From Acinetobacter oleivorans DR1 (GTDB lineage: Bacteria; Pseudomonadota; Gammaproteobacteria; Pseudomonadales; Moraxellaceae), in NCBI RefSeq assembly GCF_000196795.1, contig NC_014259.1, positions 930,001-994,000 on the forward strand: a stretch of 64,000 bases of DNA. Reading direction: 5' to 3'. Shown here piece after piece: positions 44,624 through 51,990 of this stretch. Below the pieces are notes generated by a model. That model was not told the DNA's origin, did not search any database, and worked only from the letters and a program-made list of their open reading frames with translations. Each line of letters opens with the position of its first letter. Positions within the stretch are counted from its first letter, which is position 1. A program made the translations under genes and the position numbers.

Positions 44624-45829
44624 ATGAAATCAAAAATCCATTTCCGTGAATTTGCATTGCTTATGGCATTGCTCATGTCGATTGTTTCTTTTTCGATAGA
44701 TGCAGTTTTGCCTGCGCTAGGCGAGATTGGACGTATTTTTGAATTAAAAAATAATAATCAGTCGCAATGGGTCATCATTGGTATCTTTTCTGGCATGACC
44801 ATTGGGCAGCTCATTGCGGGGCCTTTATCCGATGCGATTGGGCGTAAACGCATTTTATTCACAGGAATTATTATTTATTTTCTGGGAAGTTTATTGTGCT
44901 TTACAACGCAAAGTTTTGAGTGGTTTTTAGTTGGGCGCTTTATTCAAGGTATTGGTGTTTCAGGGCCTTATGTTGCTACGATTTCAATTGTTAGAGATAA
45001 ATACAGCGGAGCTCAAATGGCTCGCATCATGTCTTTAATCATGATGGTATTCATGGTGGCTCCAGCAGTTGCTCCGAGTCTAGGACAACTCATTATTCAT
45101 TTTTTTGGTTGGCGTGAGATCTTTGTTTTATATATGGTTTATGCCACAGTGATTGGAGCATGGATTGCTTTACGATTAGAAGAAACATTACTTCCTGAAA
45201 ATCGTTTACCTATGCGGTTGCAAGCATTTCAAGAGGGCTTTAAAGAAGTTGTAAGTAATAAAACCACTATGAGCTATTTGCTATGTGCAGGCTTTTGCTT
45301 TGGTGGATTCATTGGTTATTTGGGAACTTCTCAACAAATCTTTATGCAGCAGTTTGGTAAAACAGGACAAGAGTTTAGTGCTTATTTTGCTGTGCTTGCT
45401 GGTGTGATGGGAATCGCCTCATTTACAAACTCTAAAATTGTTATGAAGTTTGGTATGCGTCCAATCTGTATTTATGGCTTTTTAGGTTTGTGCTTAATTT
45501 CTTTAATTTTCTTGGGAATTCAGCTTTTAGGCGTGGCTGTATCATTCTGGATGTTTATGCTTTATGCCTGTATTTTATTTTTATTATTTGGAACTCTATT
45601 TGGTAATTTAAACGCGATTGCGATGGAACCAATGGGGCATGTCGCTGGAATGGCATCGGCTATTATTGGTGCAGCTTCCTCTGTCTTGTCACTTATTCTT
45701 GCCTCAATTATTGGGCAATTATATAACGGTACATTAATTCCAATGACTTGTGGTTTTGTCATTTTGTGTGGTTTGGCTTTCGCTATGACAATATATGAGA
45801 ATAGATATTTAAAGAAATCGGATGCTTAA
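44624..45829 (+). CDS. Bcr/CflA-family MFS drug efflux transporter
   Basis: Twelve-helix major facilitator (401 aa) of the Bcr/CflA drug:H+ antiporter group. The N-terminal helix has IDAVLPALGEIG, and the loop after helix 2 is the MFS motif GPLSDAIGRKRILF. Motif C-like GVSGPYVATISIV and APAVAPSLGQLI follow in helices 4-5. Related proteins export bicyclomycin, chloramphenicol or sulfonamides. Substrate here is unknown. The ATG has GGAAG upstream. It is probably monocistronic. Confidence 0.9.
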   Translation: MKSKIHFREFALLMALLMSIVSFSIDAVLPALGEIGRIFELKNNNQSQWVIIGIFSGMTIGQLIAGPLSDAIGRKRILFTGIIIYFLGSLLCFTTQSFEWFLVGRFIQGIGVSGPYVATISIVRDKYSGAQMARIMSLIMMVFMVAPAVAPSLGQLIIHFFGWREIFVLYMVYATVIGAWIALRLEETLLPENRLPMRLQAFQEGFKEVVSNKTTMSYLLCAGFCFGGFIGYLGTSQQIFMQQFGKTGQEFSAYFAVLAGVMGIASFTNSKIVMKFGMRPICIYGFLGLCLISLIFLGIQLLGVAVSFWMFMLYACILFLLFGTLFGNLNAIAMEPMGHVAGMASAIIGAASSVLSLILASIIGQLYNGTLIPMTCGFVILCGLAFAMTIYENRYLKKSDA

Positions 45830-46029
45830 AATTATAGGGATGAAGATAAATCACTGAATTTTCAAATTTCTTCAAACTAATAGCTGCATATGGGTTGTTG
45901 AAGCTCTTGAAGCATTTTAAAAAAACGTATAAGAGTATAGACAGCTTACTATTTAACCCCTTATGCTTTATTTGAGGTTGGTTCAATTTTTGCTTTCTCT
46001 GTAACAACGATAAAAAATCGGAGATCAAA

Positions 46030-46155
46030 ATGATGAAAAATGAAAATCATATAAAAACGTTTTATAAAAAAGATAAGGGCTGGCGTTTATTTGGCTTAGC
46101 ACTTGCGATTCAAATCCTCTTTATTGGAGCAAATTATTTGGTAATGATGAGCTGA
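46030..46155 (+). CDS. 41-residue membrane peptide with KGW motif
   Basis: Short gene (41 aa) with a perfect ribosome site (GGAG, six bases before the ATG). The N-terminal half is polar and basic, MMKNENHIKTFYKKDKGW. Then comes one hydrophobic helix, LFGLALAIQILFIGANYLV. I recall a family of 'KGW motif small proteins' annotated in Acinetobacter and think this is one; that rests on memory only. The function is unknown. It lies in the 394-base space between the efflux gene and the NIF3-like gene. Confidence 0.7.
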   Translation: MMKNENHIKTFYKKDKGWRLFGLALAIQILFIGANYLVMMS

Positions 46156-46223
46156 CTTTGATTTTGAAGCTTTTTTAACGGTATGATTTAAAGCAAGTTC
46201 ACTAGTTTTGAGTCATTTTGCCC

Positions 46224-46544
46224 ATGTTAAAGCTGATTTATTACGTACCTGAGTCACATCTTGAATCGACTAAACAAGCCATTTTCTCTGCTGGTGCAGG
46301 TGGTATCGGTAATTATGAACACTGTGCATGGCAAGTGAAAGGAATAGGGCAGTTCAAACCAGTTAAAGGAGCCGATCCTTATATCGGAGAGCTAGGTGAA
46401 CTCGAACAAATTGATGAGTGGCGTGTAGAAACAATTGTAATTGAAGAAAATGCCAAGGCTGTAGCGAAAGCATTAAAGGCAAGCCATCCTTATGAAGAGC
46501 CTGCCTTTGAGTTTATTCAAATCATAGAAATTGATTTTAATTAA
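46224..46544 (+). CDS. free-standing NIF3/YqfO-type middle domain protein
   Basis: 106-residue protein that matches the CutA1-like insert (YqfO domain) found in the middle of longer NIF3 proteins. Typical pieces are LIYYVPESHLESTKQAIF, GAGGIGNYEHCAWQ and ALKASHPYEEPAFEFIQI. The metal-binding outer NIF3 domains are absent, so it is not a full NIF3 enzyme. The ATG at 46224 is used; the frame opens at a TTG six bases before. Its last eight bases overlap the opposing enoyl-CoA hydratase gene. Confidence 0.82.
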   Translation: MLKLIYYVPESHLESTKQAIFSAGAGGIGNYEHCAWQVKGIGQFKPVKGADPYIGELGELEQIDEWRVETIVIEENAKAVAKALKASHPYEEPAFEFIQIIEIDFN

Positions 46545-47337
46545 ACTGAGAGAAATCTGGTTTACGTTTCTGCATAAATGCTTGTACTGCTTCTAGCATT
46601 TCAGGTGAGTGAACGCGCTGCATAAAGATTTCAGCTTCATGATCAATACATTCAATAATTTGCTCTAAATTATGCTTCATAAGCGCTTTTGTCTGCTTTA
46701 ATGATGCAAGAGGCAAAGCTGCTAAATGCTGAGCTGTTGCCTGAGCAGATGCGTAAGAATCTTCAACTACTTCATTAACTAAGCCTGCTTGTACAGCAGT
46801 TTCAGCATTGAATTTTTTTGCAGTAAGTAGAAGCTCAGCTGCTTTGTGATAACCCGCTTGTTGAATGAGTAATTGACTTGCACCACCTTCTGGAGAAAGG
46901 CCAAGACTTACAAATGGAATCTGAAATAGGGCCGTGTTGTCAGCAAAAACTAAATCTGCATGTAATAAAATCGTAACGCCAATTCCAATTGCCACACCTT
47001 TTACTGCAATAAGAAGTGGTTTTGATAATTTGGCAGCTGCTTTAAGTAGAACGAATGGTGGAACTTCTCCAGCTGGCCCCATATTTGGATTTTGTACAAA
47101 ACCCATAAAATCTTTCATGTCATTACCAGCGGTAAAATCTTGCTCGACACCACGTAGAATAACTACTCGAACATCTTTATGAAGGTCGGCTTCATTCAGT
47201 GCCTTGGCAATCCATAAATAAAGTTCGCCATAGAGTGCATTTTTTGCATCTGGGCGATTTATGGCTAAGGTGAGTACGCCACCTTCTAAATTTGCGTTTA
47301 AATGTTGATGAGGTTGTTGAATACAGCTAAGTGTCAT
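46537..47337 (-). CDS. enoyl-CoA hydratase/isomerase family protein
   Basis: Crotonase-fold protein (266 aa). It shows NRPDAKNALYGELY near the N-terminus, the oxyanion-hole segments (FTAGNDMKDF; KGVAIGIGVTILLHADLVFA), and FVSLGLSPEGGASQLL with the acidic residue used in hydratases. The family includes beta-oxidation hydratases and isomerases; the substrate is unclear. AAGGA lies seven bases before the ATG. It is transcribed alone and its 3' end overlaps the NIF3-like gene by eight bases. Confidence 0.88.
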   Translation of the reverse strand: MTLSCIQQPHQHLNANLEGGVLTLAINRPDAKNALYGELYLWIAKALNEADLHKDVRVVILRGVEQDFTAGNDMKDFMGFVQNPNMGPAGEVPPFVLLKAAAKLSKPLLIAVKGVAIGIGVTILLHADLVFADNTALFQIPFVSLGLSPEGGASQLLIQQAGYHKAAELLLTAKKFNAETAVQAGLVNEVVEDSYASAQATAQHLAALPLASLKQTKALMKHNLEQIIECIDHEAEIFMQRVHSPEMLEAVQAFMQKRKPDFSQFN

Positions 47338-47446
47338 CGTACTATCCTTGCTTTAAACCACGTTGTTAATTTTTAGGTTCTCATTATGGCGCATATTTTT
47401 TGTAATGAGCGTTACTGATGAGTTCATAAAAAGTGAAAATCTAATT

Positions 47447-48013
47447 ATGTATAAATTTGACTATCTCGTTTTTATAGGGCGTTTTCAACCATTTCATTTG
47501 GCTCATATGCAGACCATTGAAATTGCCTTACAACAAAGCCATTATGTGGTTTTGGCGTTAGGCTCTGCTCAAATGGAACGTAATATTAAAAATCCGTTCT
47601 TAGCAATAGAGCGTGAGCAAATGATCTTGTCAAATTTTTCTCTAGAAGAACAAAAACGCATCCGTTTTGTACATGTGGTAGATGTTTATAATGACGAAAA
47701 GTGGGTGAAACAAGTCAAATCTTTAGTGAATGGCGTAATTGAACCTAACTTAAAAGTTGGTTTGATCGGACATTTTAAAGACGAGTCTTCCTATTATTTG
47801 AGACTGTTTCCTGAATGGATTATGGTTGAGCTGGATAGCTTAAAAGATTCAATTTCGGCAACACCAATGCGTGAAGCTTATTATCGTGGTGAAATCCAAA
47901 CGGAATTTTTCCCTGTAGGAACGATTAAATTTTTAGATGAATTTAAAGAGACGGAAGTTTATGCTGAACTACAACGCAAATATCTTATCGATGATAAAAC
48001 CAATCTAAATTAA
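47447..48013 (+). CDS. nadM: nicotinamide-nucleotide adenylyltransferase (NadM-like)
   Basis: Nucleotidyltransferase (188 aa) that forms NAD from NMN and ATP. The N-terminal GRFQPFHLAH at residues 11-20 carries the HxxH-type signature, and SISATPMREAYYRG near the end is the second nucleotide-binding motif. It resembles the archaeal-type NadM domain. Bifunctional relatives add a C-terminal Nudix domain, but here the protein ends before one. The ATG at 47447 begins at the conserved core; ATGs further upstream are in frame and cannot be excluded. A tautomerase remnant follows directly. Confidence 0.85.
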   Translation: MYKFDYLVFIGRFQPFHLAHMQTIEIALQQSHYVVLALGSAQMERNIKNPFLAIEREQMILSNFSLEEQKRIRFVHVVDVYNDEKWVKQVKSLVNGVIEPNLKVGLIGHFKDESSYYLRLFPEWIMVELDSLKDSISATPMREAYYRGEIQTEFFPVGTIKFLDEFKETEVYAELQRKYLIDDKTNLN

Positions 48014-48014
48014 T

Positions 48015-48134
48015 TCAGCTTGTGGTTCTCCTGCAACTACATTTGTAGTCATTGATGAAGTTGAAACTGATAATTGGGGTGTTGCAGGTGAAACTGTTTC
48101 TGCGATACGAAAAAGACAAAGTTTGAGTACTTAA
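48015..48134 (+). pseudogene. 3' remnant of a tautomerase-family gene
   Basis: Frame from 48015 encodes about 39 residues including FVVIDEVETDNWGVAGETV, and ends at a TAA. That segment matches the C-terminal part of 4-oxalocrotonate tautomerase-type proteins (pattern V-x-E-V-x-x-x-NWGVAG). The first half is missing: in-frame stops lie immediately upstream, inside nadM, and there is no start codon. The catalytic N-terminal Pro is therefore lost. A gene deletion joined to nadM is the simplest reading. The next gene begins two bases after the stop. Confidence 0.65.
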
Positions 48135-48135
48135 A

Positions 48136-48516
48136 ATGCAAAATAATCCTATTACTGAGATTCAAAAACAACTAGAGCAATATTTTGATGGTTTGTATTT
48201 TTGTGATGTGCAACTTCTAAATAATGTTTTTCATCCTGATGCCATATATATCAATGTAACCGAGCAACCCATACTACGACTTAGCATGGCTGAATATTTT
48301 CCGATTGTTGCGAGTCGGATTTCTCCAGCTTCAATGCGACAAACACGACAGGATAAAATCAGTTCAATCAATGTGATTAATGAACGGTTGGCGCTAGTCC
48401 ATGTTGAATGCGTTATCCACCCTAAATATTTTTATGATGCACTTACATTTGTGTTTGAAGATGATCAATGGAGAATTATATCGAAAGTATTCCATTATCA
48501 AATTTTAGCGGACTGA
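48136..48516 (+). CDS. NTF2-like (SnoaL/DUF4440 type) protein
   Basis: 126-residue protein with the nuclear transport factor 2-like cone fold, recognised from EIQKQLEQYFDGLYFCDV, VFHPDAIYIN, and the closing strands LTFVFEDDQWRIISKVFHYQ. Proteins of this type are often assigned to putative lumazine-binding or SnoaL-like families, and catalytic activity is not guaranteed. It begins two bases after the tautomerase remnant, suggesting that the two once formed an operon. No Shine-Dalgarno is obvious. Confidence 0.8.
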   Translation: MQNNPITEIQKQLEQYFDGLYFCDVQLLNNVFHPDAIYINVTEQPILRLSMAEYFPIVASRISPASMRQTRQDKISSINVINERLALVHVECVIHPKYFYDALTFVFEDDQWRIISKVFHYQILAD

Positions 48517-48520
48517 ATGA

Positions 48521-48886
48521 TTAAGCATCTGCCCAAAAGATAATTCGGTTGGAAAAAGGATCGGTGATGCTGAGTTCAAGTGTTTCCCAATTTGTTTTTT
48601 CAACCTGAGGCTTAGAAAATTTATAATCTTTTTTGCTTAGTTCGCTGTACAGCTCATAAATATGTTCCCAATAAATACGAATTGCACTATGTGGACTTGC
48701 ATCACCAAAATGCTCGGATAAATGAATAACGCAATCATCTTTGGAAATTTGTAAATATAAAGGAAAGTTATCTTCAAATTGATGTTGCCAATCAAGCTGA
48801 AAACCTAAAAACTCAAGATAAAATGATTGAGCTAAATCAACATCAAAAATTCTTAAAATTGGAGTGATTGAACCAGATTGCATCAT
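48521..48886 (-). CDS. VOC/glyoxalase-superfamily protein
   Basis: 121-residue protein of the vicinal oxygen chelate superfamily, of the bleomycin-resistance-like type. It starts ITPILRIFDVDLAQSFYLEFLGF, then a beta stretch (YLQISKDDCVIHLSEH) and ends LELSITDPFSNRIIFW. Metal-binding His and Glu candidates are present, but a resistance role is not shown. I use the ATG at 48886, with AAAAGG upstream; the frame opens at 48922 inside the neighbouring gene. It lies downstream of the CAP lipoprotein gene. Confidence 0.83.
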   Translation of the reverse strand: MMQSGSITPILRIFDVDLAQSFYLEFLGFQLDWQHQFEDNFPLYLQISKDDCVIHLSEHFGDASPHSAIRIYWEHIYELYSELSKKDYKFSKPQVEKTNWETLELSITDPFSNRIIFWADA

Positions 48887-48894
48887 TTTTCCTT

Positions 48895-49464
48895 TTAACG
48901 TGTACCAAATTGTTGAGTCCAATAACTCTTTTGCTTCACAGACTGATCAGAAGCACACGCGATTGCGTAAGTGGTGAATTTTGGATTCATTAGATTACTA
49001 CAATGCAAGGGACTTGTTAGCCATCTAGACATAACTTGCCCTAAAGTTTTTTGGCCACTAGCGACATTTTCACCATTGGCTTTACCAAGGGTATTGTAAA
49101 TTTTCAAACGTGATTTTAAGTCCAGACCTGTTGAGCCAACATGCCCGAGAAAGTTGTGTGCAGCCATATCTTCACTATGAGAAAGTGCACCTTTATATAA
49201 ATTATTACTCCAGCTCAAAGGTTTGGTTGCTGGGAAATACTGCTGACCACATTGGCGTGATTGCTGTCGGATCTGATTAATTGTGCTCAATACAGCTTGT
49301 TGATAGGCTGGGTTTTGTAAATCTTGGCAGCTTATTTCATTGGAATTGTTTTGAATTTGAGCAATTGATGTGGTGCTATCAGTGGGCATTACTAATGTAT
49401 TTGCACTACATGCACCGATAAAAAGAGTAGCAGGCAGCAAAGAGCAAGTTTTGAGTAGACTCAT
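48895..49464 (-). CDS. CAP-domain lipoprotein
   Basis: Exported lipoprotein (189 aa): the signal peptide ends at the lipobox FIGAC at about Cys19. The body is a CAP/SCP/PR-1 domain, seen in HSEDMAAHNFLGHVGSTGLDL, NGENVASGQKTLGQVMSRWL and SPLHCSNLMNPKFTTYAIACA. Bacterial CAP proteins are usually surface or periplasmic, with unclear activity. AAGG lies seven bases before the ATG. The VOC gene starts nine bases after its stop, so the two may form a transcript. Confidence 0.87.
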   Translation of the reverse strand: MSLLKTCSLLPATLFIGACSANTLVMPTDSTTSIAQIQNNSNEISCQDLQNPAYQQAVLSTINQIRQQSRQCGQQYFPATKPLSWSNNLYKGALSHSEDMAAHNFLGHVGSTGLDLKSRLKIYNTLGKANGENVASGQKTLGQVMSRWLTSPLHCSNLMNPKFTTYAIACASDQSVKQKSYWTQQFGTR

Positions 49465-49540
49465 ATCATTGCCTTAAAATAATTATTCTAATGTTTTTAT
49501 GATACGCCAAAGTCAAAGTATTGGGTAATGCTTTGCAAAC

Positions 49541-49567
49541 AAAAAGCGAGTGTGAAACTCGCTTTTT
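49541..49567 (-). terminator. bcp terminator
   Basis: AAAAAGCGAGT, a five-base loop, ACTCGCTTTTT. The minus-strand side provides the T-run 15 bases after bcp. Confidence 0.88.
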
Positions 49568-49581
49568 GTTTGTTAATTTTA

Positions 49582-50043
49582 TTAAGCTGTTTGAAGGTTT
49601 TTTAAGTCTTCTAGAACTTGTTCTGTATGTCCAGCAGCTTTAACTTTACGGTAGCTTTTAACTAAAGTTTTGTTATGGAAAATGAAAGTAGAGCGTTCAA
49701 TCCCCATTACTTTTTTGCCATACATATTTTTTTCTTTAATCACATCGAAGTGTTTACACAGTATTTCTTCTTTATCACTAATCAGATCAATAGTCAGTGC
49801 CTGCTTTTCAGTAAAGTTTTGATGTGCTTTTACTGAGTCGCGCGAAACACCGTAAATACGAGCACCTAAAGCTTCAAACTGATCTTTTAGACAAGAAAAA
49901 CCAACAGCTTGTGTTGTACATCCTGGAGTTGAATCTTTAGGGTAGAAGTAAATGATTAACCATTCATTTTCGACCTCAGTCAAGTTCACTTCACCCTGTG
50001 TTGTTGGGAATACCTGATTTGGTAATTGGATATTGTCAGTCAT
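49582..50043 (-). CDS. bcp: Bcp-type peroxiredoxin
   Basis: Thioredoxin-dependent thiol peroxidase of the bacterioferritin comigratory protein type (153 aa). The peroxidatic Cys is in DSTPGCTTQAVGFSC. In E. coli Bcp the resolving Cys lies five residues on; here that position is Val and another Cys sits nine residues on. A third Cys is in EEILCKHF. AAGGATGAG precedes the ATG. It follows the ATP-PPase gene by 19 bases. Confidence 0.92.
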   Translation of the reverse strand: MTDNIQLPNQVFPTTQGEVNLTEVENEWLIIYFYPKDSTPGCTTQAVGFSCLKDQFEALGARIYGVSRDSVKAHQNFTEKQALTIDLISDKEEILCKHFDVIKEKNMYGKKVMGIERSTFIFHNKTLVKSYRKVKAAGHTEQVLEDLKNLQTA

Positions 50044-50062
50044 TTCTCATCCTTCAAAAAAG

Positions 50063-50749
50063 CTAAATTTGATCTAATTCAAGTGGTAAAAAAGCATATT
50101 CTTCATGATAAACAATATCGAGCTTTCTTACAGGAATTGGTTTGTTAAAAATTGGGCCATCAATCACAGTCGTATGAAATTCACCACCTTCCCCACATGG
50201 ATCAATACCGCGGTTTTCAAGTTCTTTTATATATTCTAAGTTTAAAGTTTTTCCTAAATCTTCAATTGTCATTCCTAGTTTTAAGTTCACTGTCACAAGA
50301 ACACTACGGAAACCAAGATTAATAAATTCTTCAACAACTTCACGATGTGGGCGAAGCCAAAGAGGCATTCCTAATTTAAGTCCCACCTGTTGAGTTATTC
50401 GATCATGCCAACAGCCATGTTCAGGCATATCTAGATCACCTGTAACAAGTACCTCGGCACCTTGTTGTTTTGCCTGAATGAGTAATTCAATAAATTTAGC
50501 TTCATAGTCATTCCAGCTTGAAGAAGCCATAAATACGGGTAGGCCAATTGCTTCAGCTTGAGCTTGAATAATATCAAGTGGCATAGCATGCGAACGAGAG
50601 CGCTGACCTTGCTCTTCTAGCATGACAATGAGTCCATTAACTGTACCAGTTTGCATTGCATGGTAGAGTGCAAGGGAGCTGTCTTTGCCACCACTGAATG
50701 AGACAATAGAGGTCTTATTTATTGCGTTAGTTTTCCATTGTTCTTGCAT
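50063..50749 (-). CDS. diphthine-ammonia-ligase-like ATP-PPase
   Basis: Adenine-nucleotide alpha-hydrolase-like protein (228 aa) with the PP-motif SFSGGKDSSLALYHAM and later VTGDLDMPEHGCWHD. Eukaryotic and archaeal homologues perform the last step of diphthamide synthesis, but bacteria have no diphthamide, so this protein must use another substrate. The C-terminal GIDPCGEGGEFHTTVIDGP is conserved in the family. It sits upstream of bcp on the same strand. Confidence 0.85.
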   Translation of the reverse strand: MQEQWKTNAINKTSIVSFSGGKDSSLALYHAMQTGTVNGLIVMLEEQGQRSRSHAMPLDIIQAQAEAIGLPVFMASSSWNDYEAKFIELLIQAKQQGAEVLVTGDLDMPEHGCWHDRITQQVGLKLGMPLWLRPHREVVEEFINLGFRSVLVTVNLKLGMTIEDLGKTLNLEYIKELENRGIDPCGEGGEFHTTVIDGPIFNKPIPVRKLDIVYHEEYAFLPLELDQI

Positions 50750-50803
50750 GGTTTATTTCAGATGAATTGTTCAAGTTCGATAAGGTCATTTTAACAGAGC
50801 TAC

Positions 50804-50831
50804 AAAAAAGCCTGCATAAATGCAGGCTTAA
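50804..50831 (-). terminator. terminator of the four-cysteine protein gene
   Basis: AAGCCTGCA, loop TAAA, TGCAGGCTT, with an A-run on the plus side that reads as a T-run on the minus strand. Confidence 0.88.
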
Positions 50832-50848
50832 TTTGGAATAACAAAAGC

Positions 50849-51265
50849 TTATTTTTTAGGAGCTTGTTGTTGAGCAGCTTTCATTGCATCTTCAGTTAAT
50901 TTTTCAAGTTTAGTTGTTAACTGAGGACCGAAACATGCTTTAAGATCACGGTTTTGTTGTTGTACAAATCCTAGAGAGCTTGGGCTTTTCTTCGCATTGA
51001 TTGCACTTTGGATTTCCCATTTTTGTGCTTCAGTCACTTTACCTTGTGCTTCAACTTGGCAGCTACAGAATTTGCTAACTTCAGATGAACTTAGTTTGCC
51101 GCCTTTAGCTGTTTGATCTTTACAAACGTTAACTAATGCACCTTTAACGTTGGTACTTTTATATGCTGCTTGAACTGGGTTTTCGGCAGCATGTGCTGCA
51201 CCAGCCATAAGAGCAACTGTTGAAAACAAAGATGAAAGAATAAGATTTGATTTTAACAACTTCAT
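50849..51265 (-). CDS. exported small protein with four cysteines
   Basis: 138-residue protein with a signal peptide ending AAHA. The mature part is helical and charged, with four Cys: VCKDQ, FCSCQ and ACFGP. The cysteines could make two disulfides in the periplasm. I do not recognise a family. AGG lies eight bases before the ATG, and a strong terminator follows the stop. It lies 16 bases after queC on the same strand, probably transcribed with queE-queC or from its own promoter. Confidence 0.75.
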   Translation of the reverse strand: MKLLKSNLILSSLFSTVALMAGAAHAAENPVQAAYKSTNVKGALVNVCKDQTAKGGKLSSSEVSKFCSCQVEAQGKVTEAQKWEIQSAINAKKSPSSLGFVQQQNRDLKACFGPQLTTKLEKLTEDAMKAAQQQAPKK

Positions 51266-51281
51266 AAATTTTACCTACTTA

Positions 51282-51950
51282 TTACGGTATATAGCGTGTT
51301 GGGTCGGCAACACCAGCCTCGATAAAGCCTTCTTTACGCAAACGGCAACTGTCACATTTGCCACACGCACGTCCTTGAGCATCTGCTTGGTAGCAAGATA
51401 CCGTTTGACTATAGTCTACGCCATGTTCAATCCCTAAACGTATAATATTCGCTTTGGATAAATGTAACAGTGGTGTTTCAAACTTAAGTGGTTTTCCTTC
51501 TACGCCAGCTTTAGTTGCTAAGCGTGCCATATTCGCAAAAGCATCAATAAATTCAGGACGACAATCAGGATATCCTGAATAATCAACAGCATTGATACCA
51601 ATAACAATCGCTTCAGCATTAAATACTTCAGCTGCGGCTAGAGCATAAGAGAGGAAAATAGTGTTACGCGCTGGTACATAAGTTACAGGAATACCTTCTT
51701 GTAACTGTTCAGGTACAGCAATGTTGTGGTCTGTAAGTGCAGATCCACCTAAATTCGCCAAATCGATATTAATTACACGATGTTCAACACCTGCACGTTG
51801 AGCTAATGCTTTTGCTGCATCTAGTTCAGTCGTTGAGCGTTGGCCATACATAAAACTAATAGCAATACATTCATAGCGTGCTTGTGCCCAAGCTAGGCAA
51901 GTGGTTGAGTCTAAGCCGCCGGAAAGCAAAACAATGGCACGAGGGCGCAT
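51282..51950 (-). CDS. queC: 7-cyano-7-deazaguanine synthase
   Basis: ATP-dependent enzyme that makes preQ0 for queuosine in tRNA (222 aa). The PP-motif LLSGGLDSTTCLAWA is at the N-terminus. A zinc site built from Cys residues is at the end, in TVSCYQADAQGRACGKCDSC. I use the ATG at 51950, which has GGAG six bases upstream; another ATG is four codons before. queE precedes it by 40 bases. Confidence 0.96.
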   Translation of the reverse strand: MRPRAIVLLSGGLDSTTCLAWAQARYECIAISFMYGQRSTTELDAAKALAQRAGVEHRVINIDLANLGGSALTDHNIAVPEQLQEGIPVTYVPARNTIFLSYALAAAEVFNAEAIVIGINAVDYSGYPDCRPEFIDAFANMARLATKAGVEGKPLKFETPLLHLSKANIIRLGIEHGVDYSQTVSCYQADAQGRACGKCDSCRLRKEGFIEAGVADPTRYIP

Positions 51951-51990
51951 ATTTTTCTCCATATTCGGAATGATTTATTTTATTGAGTGA

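Noticed and set aside
45783..46028. 81-residue minus-strand frame between the efflux and KGW genes
   Set aside because: AT-rich with no ribosome site or recognisable protein; the plus-strand small gene downstream has much better signals.
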